In this document: positions 15,114 to 23,711 of the stretch, in pieces | Layout: each line of letters begins with the position of its first letter | How positions within the stretch are numbered: position 1 is the stretch's first letter | Source of the DNA: Candidatus Binataceae bacterium | GTDB lineage: Bacteria > Desulfobacterota > Binatia > Binatales > Binataceae | Reading direction: 5' to 3' | NCBI GenBank assembly: GCA_035500095.1 | Contig: DATJXN010000149.1 | Location: 1-32,964 of the forward strand | DNA length: 32,964 nucleotides | Program-made: the position numbers and the translations under genes | The notes under the pieces: generated by a model | Database searches by the model: none | What the model was told of the DNA's origin: nothing | The model's input: only the letters and a program-made list of their open reading frames with translations

Positions 15114-16424
15114 ATGGCAGCACCTCTTAGCTTCGAAGCCCTCGTGAGCCGCGAATACGTCCTTTCGAGCGCGGAAAATTTTGTCCTCTATGTACTGTTG
15201 GAAGCGATCGCGCAGGCCGGCGGCGGCGCCGGCGGTGGCTCGCGATTGCCGCTGAACCTCGGAGTCGTAATCGATCGTTCGGGCTCGATGTACGACGAAC
15301 GGCGGCTGGAATTCGTGATCGAGGCGGTGAAGTTTCTGGCCGATAACGTAGCGCCCGAGGACAAGGTCGCGATAGTCGCCTTTGCCGACCGCGCCAAGGT
15401 GATCGTCGGCCCCGAGGAGATCCACGACAAGGGCGCGGTGCGGCGCGCGATCGAAGACATCGATCTGCTCGAGATCGGCGGCGGCACCCAGATGGCGCTC
15501 GGGATGCGCGCGGCGATCGACGAGGTCAAGAAGAACCTCGCCCCCAACCGGCTGAACCGCGTGCTGGTGCTGACCGACGGCCAGACCTACGAAGAAACCG
15601 CGTGCATCGATCTCGCCAGTCAGAACCGTGAGCAGATGTCGTTCTCGGCGATGGGCGTCGGGGTCGAGTTCAACGAAAAGCTGCTGATGCGGATCGCGCA
15701 GGATTCGCACGGCAAGTATCACCTCATCGGCAATCCCGAGGAAATTCCCGGCATTTTCGAGGACGAGCTTGCGGGCCTGCGCGCGGTCAGCGTGCGCAAC
15801 GGACGAATCGAAGTCACGCTCGCTCAAGGCGTTCAGGTGCGCGAGGCCTTTCGCGCGAGTCCCGAGATCTACACGCTGGGCGCGCCACTGGTCGGCGAGG
15901 ATCGCCACGTGAGCTATGAAATCGGCGACCTCGAGGCCAACGTCCCCGGCTCCGTGCTGATGACGCTGGTGTTGCCGCCGCGTAAGCCCGGCCCGGTTAG
16001 GATTCTGCAATCGAACCTGCGCTACGAGGTGCCGGGCGTCGGCGAACAGAGCCTTAGCCGCGACCTGACCGTCGAATACACGCTCGACCGCACGCTCACC
16101 GGCAAGGTCAACGGACGGGTGATGAACCTCGTCGACCAGGTATCGATCGCCAAGATGCAGTCGCGCGCCGAAGAGGAGCTCAAGGCCGGCAACGTGGATC
16201 GCGCGACGCGGCTCTTGAGCAACGCTATTCAGGGCACGCAACGCCTCGGCAACGTGAAGGCGACGCAGGCGCTGGTGGGCCTGATGGATCAAGTCAAGAA
16301 GACCCAGACCCTGCAGACCAAGGCGGCCAAGACCACGCTACTCCAGGCCCAGGCCGTGGTGCGCAAGACCCAGATGCTCGATCCGGAAGCGTTGAAGGAT
16401 TTTTCCAAGCCCGACCAGGGGTAG
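15114..16424 (+). CDS. von Willebrand factor A domain protein with Thr-rich docking tail
   Basis: The protein has 436 residues. The vWA domain (about 48-215) has an intact metal-ion-dependent adhesion site: DRSGS (Asp54, Ser56, Ser58), Thr125 in IGGGTQMA and Asp155 in VLTDGQ. A beta-rich domain (about 225-330) and a helical region follow. The tail (393-422) carries three related motifs, KTQTL, KTTLL and KTQML. No signal peptide is seen, so it is cytosolic. GGAGAG lies 8 bases before the ATG. As first gene of the operon it probably acts as a metal-dependent binding scaffold. The vWA/kinase/PP2C combination recalls TerY-P triads, but no Ter genes are present. The tail motifs are candidate phospho-threonine sites (inference). 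Confidence 0.9.
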   Translation: MAAPLSFEALVSREYVLSSAENFVLYVLLEAIAQAGGGAGGGSRLPLNLGVVIDRSGSMYDERRLEFVIEAVKFLADNVAPEDKVAIVAFADRAKVIVGPEEIHDKGAVRRAIEDIDLLEIGGGTQMALGMRAAIDEVKKNLAPNRLNRVLVLTDGQTYEETACIDLASQNREQMSFSAMGVGVEFNEKLLMRIAQDSHGKYHLIGNPEEIPGIFEDELAGLRAVSVRNGRIEVTLAQGVQVREAFRASPEIYTLGAPLVGEDRHVSYEIGDLEANVPGSVLMTLVLPPRKPGPVRILQSNLRYEVPGVGEQSLSRDLTVEYTLDRTLTGKVNGRVMNLVDQVSIAKMQSRAEEELKAGNVDRATRLLSNAIQGTQRLGNVKATQALVGLMDQVKKTQTLQTKAAKTTLLQAQAVVRKTQMLDPEALKDFSKPDQG

Positions 16425-16435
16425 CAGCTGAATCT

Positions 16436-16450
16436 GCCCGCAGGGCGGGC
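16436..16450. repeat. Intercistronic hairpin
   Basis: GCCCGC-AGG-GCGGGC is a perfect 6-bp stem with a three-base loop, 12 bases after the vWA stop. No T run follows. It may stabilise the 3' end of the vWA message or reduce read-through into the downstream genes. Confidence 0.5.
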
Positions 16451-16499
16451 CTAAACTACGGTGGACGCCGATGATGCCGGCCAGTGAGGTGCTGAGAAG

Positions 16500-17120
16500 A
16501 TGATCAAATGCAGCGAGTGCGGCTACGAAAACATCGATGGGCTTGACTACTGCGACGGTTGCGGCGCGAAGCTGAACCCCGCTGCCGCTCCCGCAGCCGG
16601 GGCCGCCGCCGCTCCCGAAGCGGCTGCGCAAGCCGCGCCGGCCGAAGCCGCCCCCGAGGCGCCCGAGGCCGAGCCGCCTCCGTCCGAAGTCCCGACCGGC
16701 GAGATCACGCCACCGCCCGAGGCGAACGCGACCGCTGCGGCAGCGGCAGCGCCGGCCGCGGAAGCTGCGGGGGTTCCGAGCGCGCGCGCCAGGCTGCAGG
16801 TCATACGCGGCGGACGCAAGGGTCATGAATTTCCGCTCGAGGACGGCAACAACCTGATCGGCCGCTGGGATCCGGAGACCGGGTCGTTCCCCGAGGTCGA
16901 CCTTGACCAGGACGATCCCGAGGCCAAGATCTCGCGCAAGCACGCGCTCATCCGCTTCGAGGGCGGCAAGATCACGGTCGAGGATATCGGCAGCCTCAAC
17001 GGCACCTACGTGAACCGCCAGCCGCGCCTGATGCCTGGCAATCCGGTCGAATTGAAAACTGGCGACGAGATAATCATCGGCAAAACATTTCTCAAGTTGA
17101 TCGTCGAACCGGTCTCCTGA
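16500..17120 (+). CDS. Zinc-ribbon / FHA domain protein
   Basis: The 206-residue protein begins with a zinc ribbon (Cys4, Cys7, Cys18, Cys21; CSEC and CDGC), continues with a 70-residue Ala/Pro/Glu linker, and ends in an FHA domain (about 97-204). The phospho-threonine pocket residues are all present: Arg122 in IGRWD, Ser145 and His148 in SRKHA, and Asn167 in GSLNGTYVN. FHA domains bind phosphothreonine peptides, so this is a soluble reader that could bring partners together. GAGGT lies about 10 bases upstream of the ATG. The zinc ribbon has the same cysteine positions as that of the downstream phosphatase fusion, suggesting a common ancestor or a common partner. Confidence 0.92.
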   Translation: MIKCSECGYENIDGLDYCDGCGAKLNPAAAPAAGAAAAPEAAAQAAPAEAAPEAPEAEPPPSEVPTGEITPPPEANATAAAAAAPAAEAAGVPSARARLQVIRGGRKGHEFPLEDGNNLIGRWDPETGSFPEVDLDQDDPEAKISRKHALIRFEGGKITVEDIGSLNGTYVNRQPRLMPGNPVELKTGDEIIIGKTFLKLIVEPVS

Positions 17121-17142
17121 GCCGGGGTGGATGAGATGCGGC

Positions 17143-17173
17143 GCGAAGGTCCGGTTGGGAGCCGGGCCTTCGC
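17143..17173. repeat. Strong intercistronic hairpin before the first kinase gene
   Basis: GCGAAGGTCCGG (17143-17154) and CCGGGCCTTCGC (17162-17173) pair over 12 positions with one G-T wobble and a 7-base loop. It fills the gap between the FHA gene and the kinase gene. There is no T run, so attenuation, processing or message stabilisation is more likely than full termination. Confidence 0.6.
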
Positions 17174-17206
17174 TGTCTCGCCGCGAGCTTGCATCAGTAA
17201 GTCATC

Positions 17207-19054
17207 ATGAAACCGGGTGAGCAGCTTGCCGTCGGCCACATGCTCGATGGCCGTTACCGGGTGCACAAGGTGCTTGGCCAGGGCGGGATGGGCCGCGTGT
17301 ATCTCGCCAACGATACTCGCCTGGCTAACCGGCCCGTCGCGGTCAAGGAAATGATCATCGGCGACGGGATTGCGGAGAAAAAAGCGATCGAGGACTTCGC
17401 GCGCGAAGCCCGCGTGCTCGCTTCGCTCTCGCATCCGGGCATCCCCAACGTCATCGACTACTTCGCCGAGAACAATCGCCATTACCTGGTGATGGAGTTC
17501 GTCGCGGGCGGCGATTTGCAGGCGATGCTCGACAAGCTCGGGCCCAAGGGTAAGCTGCCCGAAAATCGCGTGCTGCGCTGGGCGCGCCAGATGCTCGACG
17601 TGTTGAGCTTTCTGCACGGCCAGACGCCGCCCATCATCTATCGCGACCTCAAACCCGGCAACATCATGATCGACAAGGAGGGCCGCGCGATGCTGATCGA
17701 CTTCGGCATCGCACGCTTCCTGCCGCCCGGCGGCCGCGGCACGCAAATCGGCTCGGTCGGCTATGCTCCGCCCGAACAGTACATGGGCAAGGTCGAGCCG
17801 CGCTCGGACCTCTACTCGCTGGCCGCGACGATGCATCATCTGCTGACCGGCCGCGACCCGCAGCTCGAACCGCCCTTCAGCTTTCCGCCGCTGCGCGACT
17901 TGAGCCCCGAGGTTTCAGTCAAGAGCGCTGAAGTCGTGATGCGGGCGCTCGACAAGGACATCGAGAAGCGTCCGCCCTCGGCGCGCGACATGATGCATGC
18001 GCTGCCGGACCCCGGTCCCGAGCCCAAGGCCTCGGCAGCGCTCGGAGCGGCCGTCGGCGGCTCCGCGCCCGTCGCTTCGATGCCGACTGTGGTGCTCGAC
18101 CGTCCCAAGTTGGCCGATTCGACAGGCCTCAGCGCCGCGCCACCGGCGGGAGGCCGGCGGCTCGGTGCGGCGCCGCCATCCGGCGGTGCATCGGCGCGCC
18201 CCTCGCTTACCAACATGCCGACGGTGGTGCTGACTCGGCCTGACGTTTCCGGGCAAGATACGCTCCGGTCTGACGCGCGCGAGCCCGCGGCGGCCGCTCC
18301 GCCTTCGGCATCGCCCTTCGCGGCGGGGCCGACGCTCGCCGCGAGTACGGCGGCGGGCGTGGCGAAGATGAAGTCGCTGGCGCGCTCAGCGCGGGCCATC
18401 GCGCAGCGCGCGGCGGCCAGGTTGCCTGCGCAGCAATCGTTGTTCGTCAAGCCGGATGCGGTTTCGTCCACGGCGAAGACCCAGGACTTGAGCGGCAAGG
18501 CCAGGGCGGCGGCGCAGGCGGCGCCGATCGCCACGCCATCGAGAAGCGAATCGATCTCGAAGAACGTCGGCGCGGGAAATGTTCCTTCGGGAACGAATGC
18601 GCCGCTGTCGAAGAGCGCCGCGCCGTCGGCGAAACCGGCCGGATCTTCCGGCGCGGCTTCAGTACCCTGGAGCGGAGCCCGTGGAAAGGCCGGTCTGAAC
18701 GGCGCCGACTCCGCGGCTGCTCAGGCCGAGGCCCACGCGGGTGCGTGGCTGATCGCAAGCGGCGCCGCCCCGCGTTTCGGACTGGTGCGAAGCCGCATGA
18801 TCGTGGGACGCGCGCTCGGCGGCGACGAGCCGGATATCGATCTCGGCAGGCTCAAGGGCCTGGCCGACCGGGTGTCGCGCCGCCACGCGGAGATAATCAA
18901 GCACGGCGCAGAGTACTTTATTCGCGATTTGGGAAGCCTGAACGGCACCTATATCACCGGGCGCGGGCGGCTTGGCCGCGACCAACTCTACAAGCTCAAG
19001 GATCGCGATCAGGTGGTTTTCGGCAGCGCCAAACTGGAGTTTCGCAAGGGCTAG
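17207..19054 (+). CDS. Ser/Thr protein kinase with C-terminal FHA domain
   Basis: The protein has 615 residues. The Hanks-type kinase domain (17-267) is complete: glycine loop GQGGMG (24-29), Lys47, Glu67, YRDLKPGN with Asp147, DFG at 165-167, and activation segment TQIGSVGYAPPE. A long Ala/Ser/Pro linker (270-510) holds two copies of MPTVVL-x-RP (292-300, 337-345) and a KTQDL (424-428). An FHA domain (about 520-612) has Arg535 in VGRA, Ser557/His560 in SRRHA and NGTY (579-582). No transmembrane segment is seen, so it is cytosolic. Its own FHA may bind the phosphorylated linker, in cis or in trans (inference). No Shine-Dalgarno precedes ATG 17207. Confidence 0.94.
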   Translation: MKPGEQLAVGHMLDGRYRVHKVLGQGGMGRVYLANDTRLANRPVAVKEMIIGDGIAEKKAIEDFAREARVLASLSHPGIPNVIDYFAENNRHYLVMEFVAGGDLQAMLDKLGPKGKLPENRVLRWARQMLDVLSFLHGQTPPIIYRDLKPGNIMIDKEGRAMLIDFGIARFLPPGGRGTQIGSVGYAPPEQYMGKVEPRSDLYSLAATMHHLLTGRDPQLEPPFSFPPLRDLSPEVSVKSAEVVMRALDKDIEKRPPSARDMMHALPDPGPEPKASAALGAAVGGSAPVASMPTVVLDRPKLADSTGLSAAPPAGGRRLGAAPPSGGASARPSLTNMPTVVLTRPDVSGQDTLRSDAREPAAAAPPSASPFAAGPTLAASTAAGVAKMKSLARSARAIAQRAAARLPAQQSLFVKPDAVSSTAKTQDLSGKARAAAQAAPIATPSRSESISKNVGAGNVPSGTNAPLSKSAAPSAKPAGSSGAASVPWSGARGKAGLNGADSAAAQAEAHAGAWLIASGAAPRFGLVRSRMIVGRALGGDEPDIDLGRLKGLADRVSRRHAEIIKHGAEYFIRDLGSLNGTYITGRGRLGRDQLYKLKDRDQVVFGSAKLEFRKG

Positions 19055-19074
19055 TTGCCCAAGGTTCAAAAGCG

Positions 19075-21147
19075 ATGATTACGTGCCCCGAGTGCGGCCA
19101 GACCGCTCCGGACGACGCCAGGTTCTGCGATCGCTGCGGTCAGGGATTGGCGAAATCGGCCGTGCCCAAGGTCGAATATGCGATCGCGGCGCTCGAGCCG
19201 GGCGCGCCGGTGCACGGCGGCGAATTTCGTATCGTCGAAGTGATCGGCCGCTCGGCGCTCGAGAATCGCTATCGCGCCGAACGCGCGCGCGATGGCGCCC
19301 CATCCGAGCTTGTGCAATTGCGCGAGCGGCTCCGACCTGCGCCCGCCCCGCAAGAACAGGCGGGCGCAGCCACGGCTCCGCCGGAGGATCCGACCGGGCC
19401 GCGTGCAAAGACCGCCGAACTCAAGCGTTCAGCACCGCCGCCCGCCGACGCGGCGGTAGCGGGTTCGAACGGGTCCAAGGCAGCGGCCGAGCAGGCAGCC
19501 GTCGCGGCCGACTCTCAAGAGACCGCGGTCGCGGCGAACGGCGGTGCGGGCGCGGAGGCCGCGCGGGCGGGCGCTACGGCGGCGCCCGCTGGCGGAGCGA
19601 CCGAGCCGTTGGCTCAAGAGCAAGCGGCGGCCTCCAGCGAGTCTGCGGCGGTTCCAGAGCCTGCGCCGCCGATACCCGAGGCCCCTGCGGGCGTGAGCAC
19701 GGCCGAAGGCGCGGCCCCCGACGGTGCGGAATCCCCCGCAACACAGGAAGACCTGGGCGACCTGTTCGGACGCGTGCTCGCGCTTTCGCTCACGCTGAAC
19801 CATCCGGCCTTCCAGCGCGCGACGGGCGGCTTCGCGGATAGCGGACGCGTCTACCTGTGTTACCCGGACGAACAGTTCGTTCCGCTCGCGCATCGCCGCG
19901 GCGGGCTCAGGATGAGCGAGGGCGAGGCGCTTAACGTTGCGATCCAGGTCTGCCAGGCGGTTTCGTTTCTCAACCGGCGGGGGCTGCGTTTTAACGACAT
20001 CTGCCCGCAATCGATCGCCTTTGGCCCCGGCGGGCGGGTGAAGCTTCTGGGCCTCGACTATGTCACCAATGACAACGAGCTTTTGGGCGAGCCGATCCTG
20101 AACGACGGCTACACGGCGCCCGAGGTCTATCGTGGCAAGCGGGTTGACAAACAGGCCGACGTCTTTTCGATCGGCGCGCTGCTCTACAGTTGTCTGACCG
20201 GCGAGCGGCTGGAGTCCGAGACCTGGCGCGAGGAGGCGGGCGCCGTGCGCTTTTACCCGCCGCACGTGGTTTCGCCCGAACTGGAGCAGGTGGTCCGCCG
20301 CGCGCTGCTGTTCGATCCGAAGGGACGATGGCCGACGGTCGATGCGCTCAAGGCGGAGCTGGTGCGCCTAAGCGCCACGATCCGGATTCGCGCGGCCGTG
20401 ATGACCGACGTCGGGATGGTGCGCGAACATAACGAGGATGCCGTGATGGCGGCCGAGTTCGTGCGCCAAAGCCTCATCGAGCCGGCCGAGAGCTATCTTT
20501 ACGTCGTCGCCGACGGAATGGGCGGGGCGGAAGCGGGCGAGGTGGCCAGCGCAATTGCCGTGGGCGCAATTCGTAAGTATGTTGAAGATGGGCTAGGTGG
20601 CGCAGAAGCCCAAAACCCGAGTCAACTGTTGACGGCGGCGCTCGAGGAGGCCAACCGCAGGATTATCGAATACCAGGCGGCTCATCCTGAGTCCCGCGGC
20701 ATGGGGTCAACCGCCGTGAGCGTGCTGATCGCGCCGCCGGAGGGTGCTGTGGCATGGGTCGGCGACAGCAGGGTGTACCACTTCTCGGAGGCCTCGGGGT
20801 TGCGCCAGTTGACCCGCGATCATTCGCTCGTGCAGCGGCTAATCGAAATCGGCCAGATAACACCCGAAGAGGCGCGCCATCACGAGCACAAAAACGTAAT
20901 CACCCGTTCGCTCGGCGCGCGCCAGAGCGGGCCGGCCGGGGCCGAGGGGATGGCGTTCAAACTCAAGCGCGGCGACCGCCTGATGCTCTGCAGCGACGGA
21001 CTGACCGCTCACGTCGACGACCAAACTATCGGCGAGGTGTTGCGCCGCCACGACGCTCCTTACGCGGCGACGCGCGAACTGGTGGTGGCTGCGAACGCAG
21101 GGGGTGGAACCGACAACGTTTCGGTAATCGTTGTGTTTGCTGACTGA
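19075..21147 (+). CDS. Zinc-ribbon / pseudokinase / PP2C phosphatase fusion
   Basis: The protein has 690 residues. Residues 1-25 form a zinc ribbon (Cys4, 7, 18, 21). Residues 48-85 resemble kinase strands beta1-3 but lack the glycine loop and lysine. Residues 88-225 are a low-complexity Ala/Glu insert containing KTAEL. Residues 226-435 give the rest of a kinase fold with degraded motifs: FNDICPQS for HRDLKPxN and LDYV for DFG, while TAPE is kept. Residues 437-690 are a PP2C phosphatase with full metal motifs: NEDAV (Asp455), ADGMGG (Asp480), GDSRVY, SDGL (Asp641) and GGTDN (Asp680). The PP2C part is probably active; the kinase part is probably a regulatory or docking module. ATG 19075 has AAGG about 10 bases upstream. 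The upstream in-frame extension overlaps the kinase gene and is rejected. Confidence 0.93.
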   Translation: MITCPECGQTAPDDARFCDRCGQGLAKSAVPKVEYAIAALEPGAPVHGGEFRIVEVIGRSALENRYRAERARDGAPSELVQLRERLRPAPAPQEQAGAATAPPEDPTGPRAKTAELKRSAPPPADAAVAGSNGSKAAAEQAAVAADSQETAVAANGGAGAEAARAGATAAPAGGATEPLAQEQAAASSESAAVPEPAPPIPEAPAGVSTAEGAAPDGAESPATQEDLGDLFGRVLALSLTLNHPAFQRATGGFADSGRVYLCYPDEQFVPLAHRRGGLRMSEGEALNVAIQVCQAVSFLNRRGLRFNDICPQSIAFGPGGRVKLLGLDYVTNDNELLGEPILNDGYTAPEVYRGKRVDKQADVFSIGALLYSCLTGERLESETWREEAGAVRFYPPHVVSPELEQVVRRALLFDPKGRWPTVDALKAELVRLSATIRIRAAVMTDVGMVREHNEDAVMAAEFVRQSLIEPAESYLYVVADGMGGAEAGEVASAIAVGAIRKYVEDGLGGAEAQNPSQLLTAALEEANRRIIEYQAAHPESRGMGSTAVSVLIAPPEGAVAWVGDSRVYHFSEASGLRQLTRDHSLVQRLIEIGQITPEEARHHEHKNVITRSLGARQSGPAGAEGMAFKLKRGDRLMLCSDGLTAHVDDQTIGEVLRRHDAPYAATRELVVAANAGGGTDNVSVIVVFAD

Positions 21148-23534
21148 TGGCGAAGACAGGCACATCCGGCGGGTTGCCTAATGAGCCGCTCACGTCCGGC
21201 ACGGTCCTGCAAAACCGTTACGAGATCGAGCGCCTGCTGGGCGGCGGCGGGATGGGGATGGTCTATCTGGCGCGCGACCATCGGCTTGCCAACCGCTATT
21301 GCGCGGTCAAGGAGATGGTCGACCACTTCATCGACCAGCAGCAGCGAATCGAGGCCAACGAATACTTCGCCCGCGAAGCCGACACGCTGGCTCAGCTCAA
21401 GCACTCGGCCATTCCCGCCATAAGCGACCGCTTCGACGACCAGAATCGCCATTACCTGGTGATGGAGTACGTCGAGGGCCGCAACCTCGAAGAGGAGATC
21501 GCGGCGCGCGGCGGCCCGCTGCCCGAGGGGCTGATAATCGACATCGCGCGCCAGCTTTGCGACGTGCTGGCCTACCTCCACGGTTTCGCGCCGCCGGTCA
21601 TCTACCGCGACATGAAGCCGTCGAACGTGATGCTGACGCCGAAGGGGCGGGTGGTGCTGATCGACTTCGGCATCGCGCGCCTGTTCAAGAGCGCGCGCAA
21701 GGGGACGATGATCGGCACGCTCGGCTTCGCGCCGCCCGAGCAGTATCAGGGCGCGGTCGATCCGCGAAGCGATATCTATTCGCTCGGCGCCACGCTGCAC
21801 TATGCGCTCACCGGGCGCGATCCGGAGAAATATCCGCCGTTCAGCTTTCCGCCGGTGCGCGACCTGCGTCCGGAGGTCTCGACCAATCTGGCGGGCGCGA
21901 TCGATCGCGCTCTCGCCTATCAGGCCGACGCGCGCCCCGTGACGATCCAGGATTTCCGCGAGATGATGCTCTACGGCACGGGCCTCGGCGACGCGGTCGG
22001 GGGGCCTGCGGTCACCTCCCACGGCGGCACCGCCGATCTCGTGCTGCCGCGTGAGACGGCCGAGGTAACCGCGCCGCCGCATCCGCGCCGCCGCCACCGG
22101 CGCAAGCGCCGCGCCGTGGCGTTCGCCGCCTTTTTCGTGGTCGTAGCCGGCGGCGCGTTCGGCGCGACCTACGTTTACAACAATCCCGAGTTGCAGCAGC
22201 GGCTCGGCGTCAAATCGTTCATCGATAGTCTGCCCTGGAAGGTTGAAGAGCGCCTGAACGCCGCCGCGGCTCATCCGCTCGATTTCCAGCGCATGACGCT
22301 GCAACTCTCGACCCGCTCGGGCGCGCCGCTCAGCTCGCCGCGGGCGACCTTTACCAATATCGAGTTGGCGAACAATCAGTACCTGCAGTGGAATGCTTCC
22401 TTCGTCAATCGGCTGGCGGGACTCAAGGGACAGGACGAGAAGGTAGAGGCGCGTTTCTTGAGCCCCTCGGGCCTGCAGATCGCGTCCAGCGACGCGAGCC
22501 GCTTTGTCGGACCGGGCGAGAACTCGGCCCAGTTCAGCGGCGTCGCGCTGATGCCTGACCTGGGCGCGCTCCCGCCCGGAAACTACAAGGTTGCAATTTA
22601 CGTCAACAGCCAACCGATCGCCGAGCAGGCCTTCGCGGTCAGCCAGGACCTTGCGGCGTTGAAGGCGGCCGAGGCCGCCAACGCGGCAGAGAAGGCGCGC
22701 GAGGCGGCGGACAACGCCAAGGCGCATGACGAAGCCGAGCGGCTCGCGATGCTCGAAGCTCGCCGGCGCAAGCCCTTACAGTTGGCGGAGATCGAATTCC
22801 TCAACAGCACCAAGTCGGGCACTCCGCTGGCCGGGCCGAGCACCAGCTTCAATGCCTCCAAGGTTCTCTTCGTGAACTGGCGCATCACCTTCGAAAATCG
22901 GCTTTACAATCTCGATACCGGCCAATACCGGGTCGACGCGGCTTACATCGCGCCCGACGGCCATACGCTCGGCAGCGTGGACGACATCCGTATCGTGCCG
23001 CCCAACTCGCGCACCGCGATCTTCAGCGGACGGGTCGGCAACTCGGCCGGCGGCGCGTTCGTGCCCGGCCAGTACACGGTCAATTTCTATCTGAACGGCC
23101 AATACGTGGCGCAGAAAAAATTCCACGTGCTCGCGGACAATTCGCCGGCTTACCCCCCAACCTCGCTGGGGGCGTCATTGAGCTCGCCGCCGAGCAGCCT
23201 CAACGGCGGCGGCGCGGCAACCGGCACGATCGACGTCCCGACCCTCGCCACCGGCCGAATCGACGGGCTCGCGGGCACCAACAACATACCGCTCGAGTTG
23301 CGCCTGCGCCCGCAACCCAATGGCTTTCTGCACGGCGAGATGGTGATCCATCTGGCCAACTATGGAGCTACGCCGATCCAGGGCTTTATCCGCGGCAACC
23401 ACGTCGAGTTCCAGGTGCCGTACGGAGCCAAGACGCTCTACTTCGACGGCCGCCGCAGTGCCGATCAGCTGAGCGGAACCTTCTCCGCGACGCCCACCGG
23501 CGAGCGGGGCAGTTGGACGACTGTCACCAATTGA
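21147..23534 (+). CDS. Transmembrane Ser/Thr kinase with duplicated extracytoplasmic beta domains
   Basis: The protein has 795 residues. The kinase domain (25-275) is intact: GGGGMG (32-37), Lys55, Glu77, YRDMKPSN with Asp155, DFG 173-175, and activation segment TMIGTLGFAPPE. A basic stop-transfer stretch (RRRHRRKRR) precedes one membrane helix (323-344). Outside are two related beta domains (378-500 and 543-663), separated by an Ala/Lys/Glu coiled coil (500-542), and a third beta-rich domain (698-795). Both repeats share a pattern of F-x-N, an N-R-L turn, PxG and PGxYxVxxYxNxQ. The extracytoplasmic part probably senses an envelope ligand and signals inward. ATG overlaps the phosphatase stop by one base (TGATG), so the kinase and phosphatase are translationally coupled. 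Confidence 0.93.
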   Translation: MAKTGTSGGLPNEPLTSGTVLQNRYEIERLLGGGGMGMVYLARDHRLANRYCAVKEMVDHFIDQQQRIEANEYFAREADTLAQLKHSAIPAISDRFDDQNRHYLVMEYVEGRNLEEEIAARGGPLPEGLIIDIARQLCDVLAYLHGFAPPVIYRDMKPSNVMLTPKGRVVLIDFGIARLFKSARKGTMIGTLGFAPPEQYQGAVDPRSDIYSLGATLHYALTGRDPEKYPPFSFPPVRDLRPEVSTNLAGAIDRALAYQADARPVTIQDFREMMLYGTGLGDAVGGPAVTSHGGTADLVLPRETAEVTAPPHPRRRHRRKRRAVAFAAFFVVVAGGAFGATYVYNNPELQQRLGVKSFIDSLPWKVEERLNAAAAHPLDFQRMTLQLSTRSGAPLSSPRATFTNIELANNQYLQWNASFVNRLAGLKGQDEKVEARFLSPSGLQIASSDASRFVGPGENSAQFSGVALMPDLGALPPGNYKVAIYVNSQPIAEQAFAVSQDLAALKAAEAANAAEKAREAADNAKAHDEAERLAMLEARRRKPLQLAEIEFLNSTKSGTPLAGPSTSFNASKVLFVNWRITFENRLYNLDTGQYRVDAAYIAPDGHTLGSVDDIRIVPPNSRTAIFSGRVGNSAGGAFVPGQYTVNFYLNGQYVAQKKFHVLADNSPAYPPTSLGASLSSPPSSLNGGGAATGTIDVPTLATGRIDGLAGTNNIPLELRLRPQPNGFLHGEMVIHLANYGATPIQGFIRGNHVEFQVPYGAKTLYFDGRRSADQLSGTFSATPTGERGSWTTVTN

Positions 23535-23560
23535 GCATCGCGCACCAATTGAGCGCGGCG
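23525..23560 (+). repeat. 18-bp tandem duplication spanning the kinase stop codon
   Basis: CACCAATTGAGC occurs at 23525-23536 and again at 23543-23554, an exact 18-base period with the remaining six bases similar. The first copy contains the TGA stop (23532-23534) of the transmembrane kinase, and the second repeats it in the same frame. It looks like a recent slippage duplication with no coding effect. Confidence 0.7.
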
Positions 23561-23711
23561 GCGGTGCGGAACTGCGCTCGCGAATTGCGGGTTATTCAAA
23601 ACATTCGCGGCCACTCGGTAACTCCAGGCGCCAACCACGATGGGCATCAATCAGCCGTGGCGCGCTTGAACGCACGAGCGCCACGCGCAATGCTTTGTGG
23701 CTGGACACGCT

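Noticed and set aside
14964..16292. 442-residue minus-strand frame opposite the vWA gene
   Set aside because: The plus strand has an intact vWA metal site, promoter and Shine-Dalgarno; the antisense frame has none.
18745..19074. N-terminal extension of the phosphatase fusion
   Set aside because: It overlaps the kinase FHA domain in another frame and has no family pattern; the zinc ribbon starts exactly at ATG 19075.
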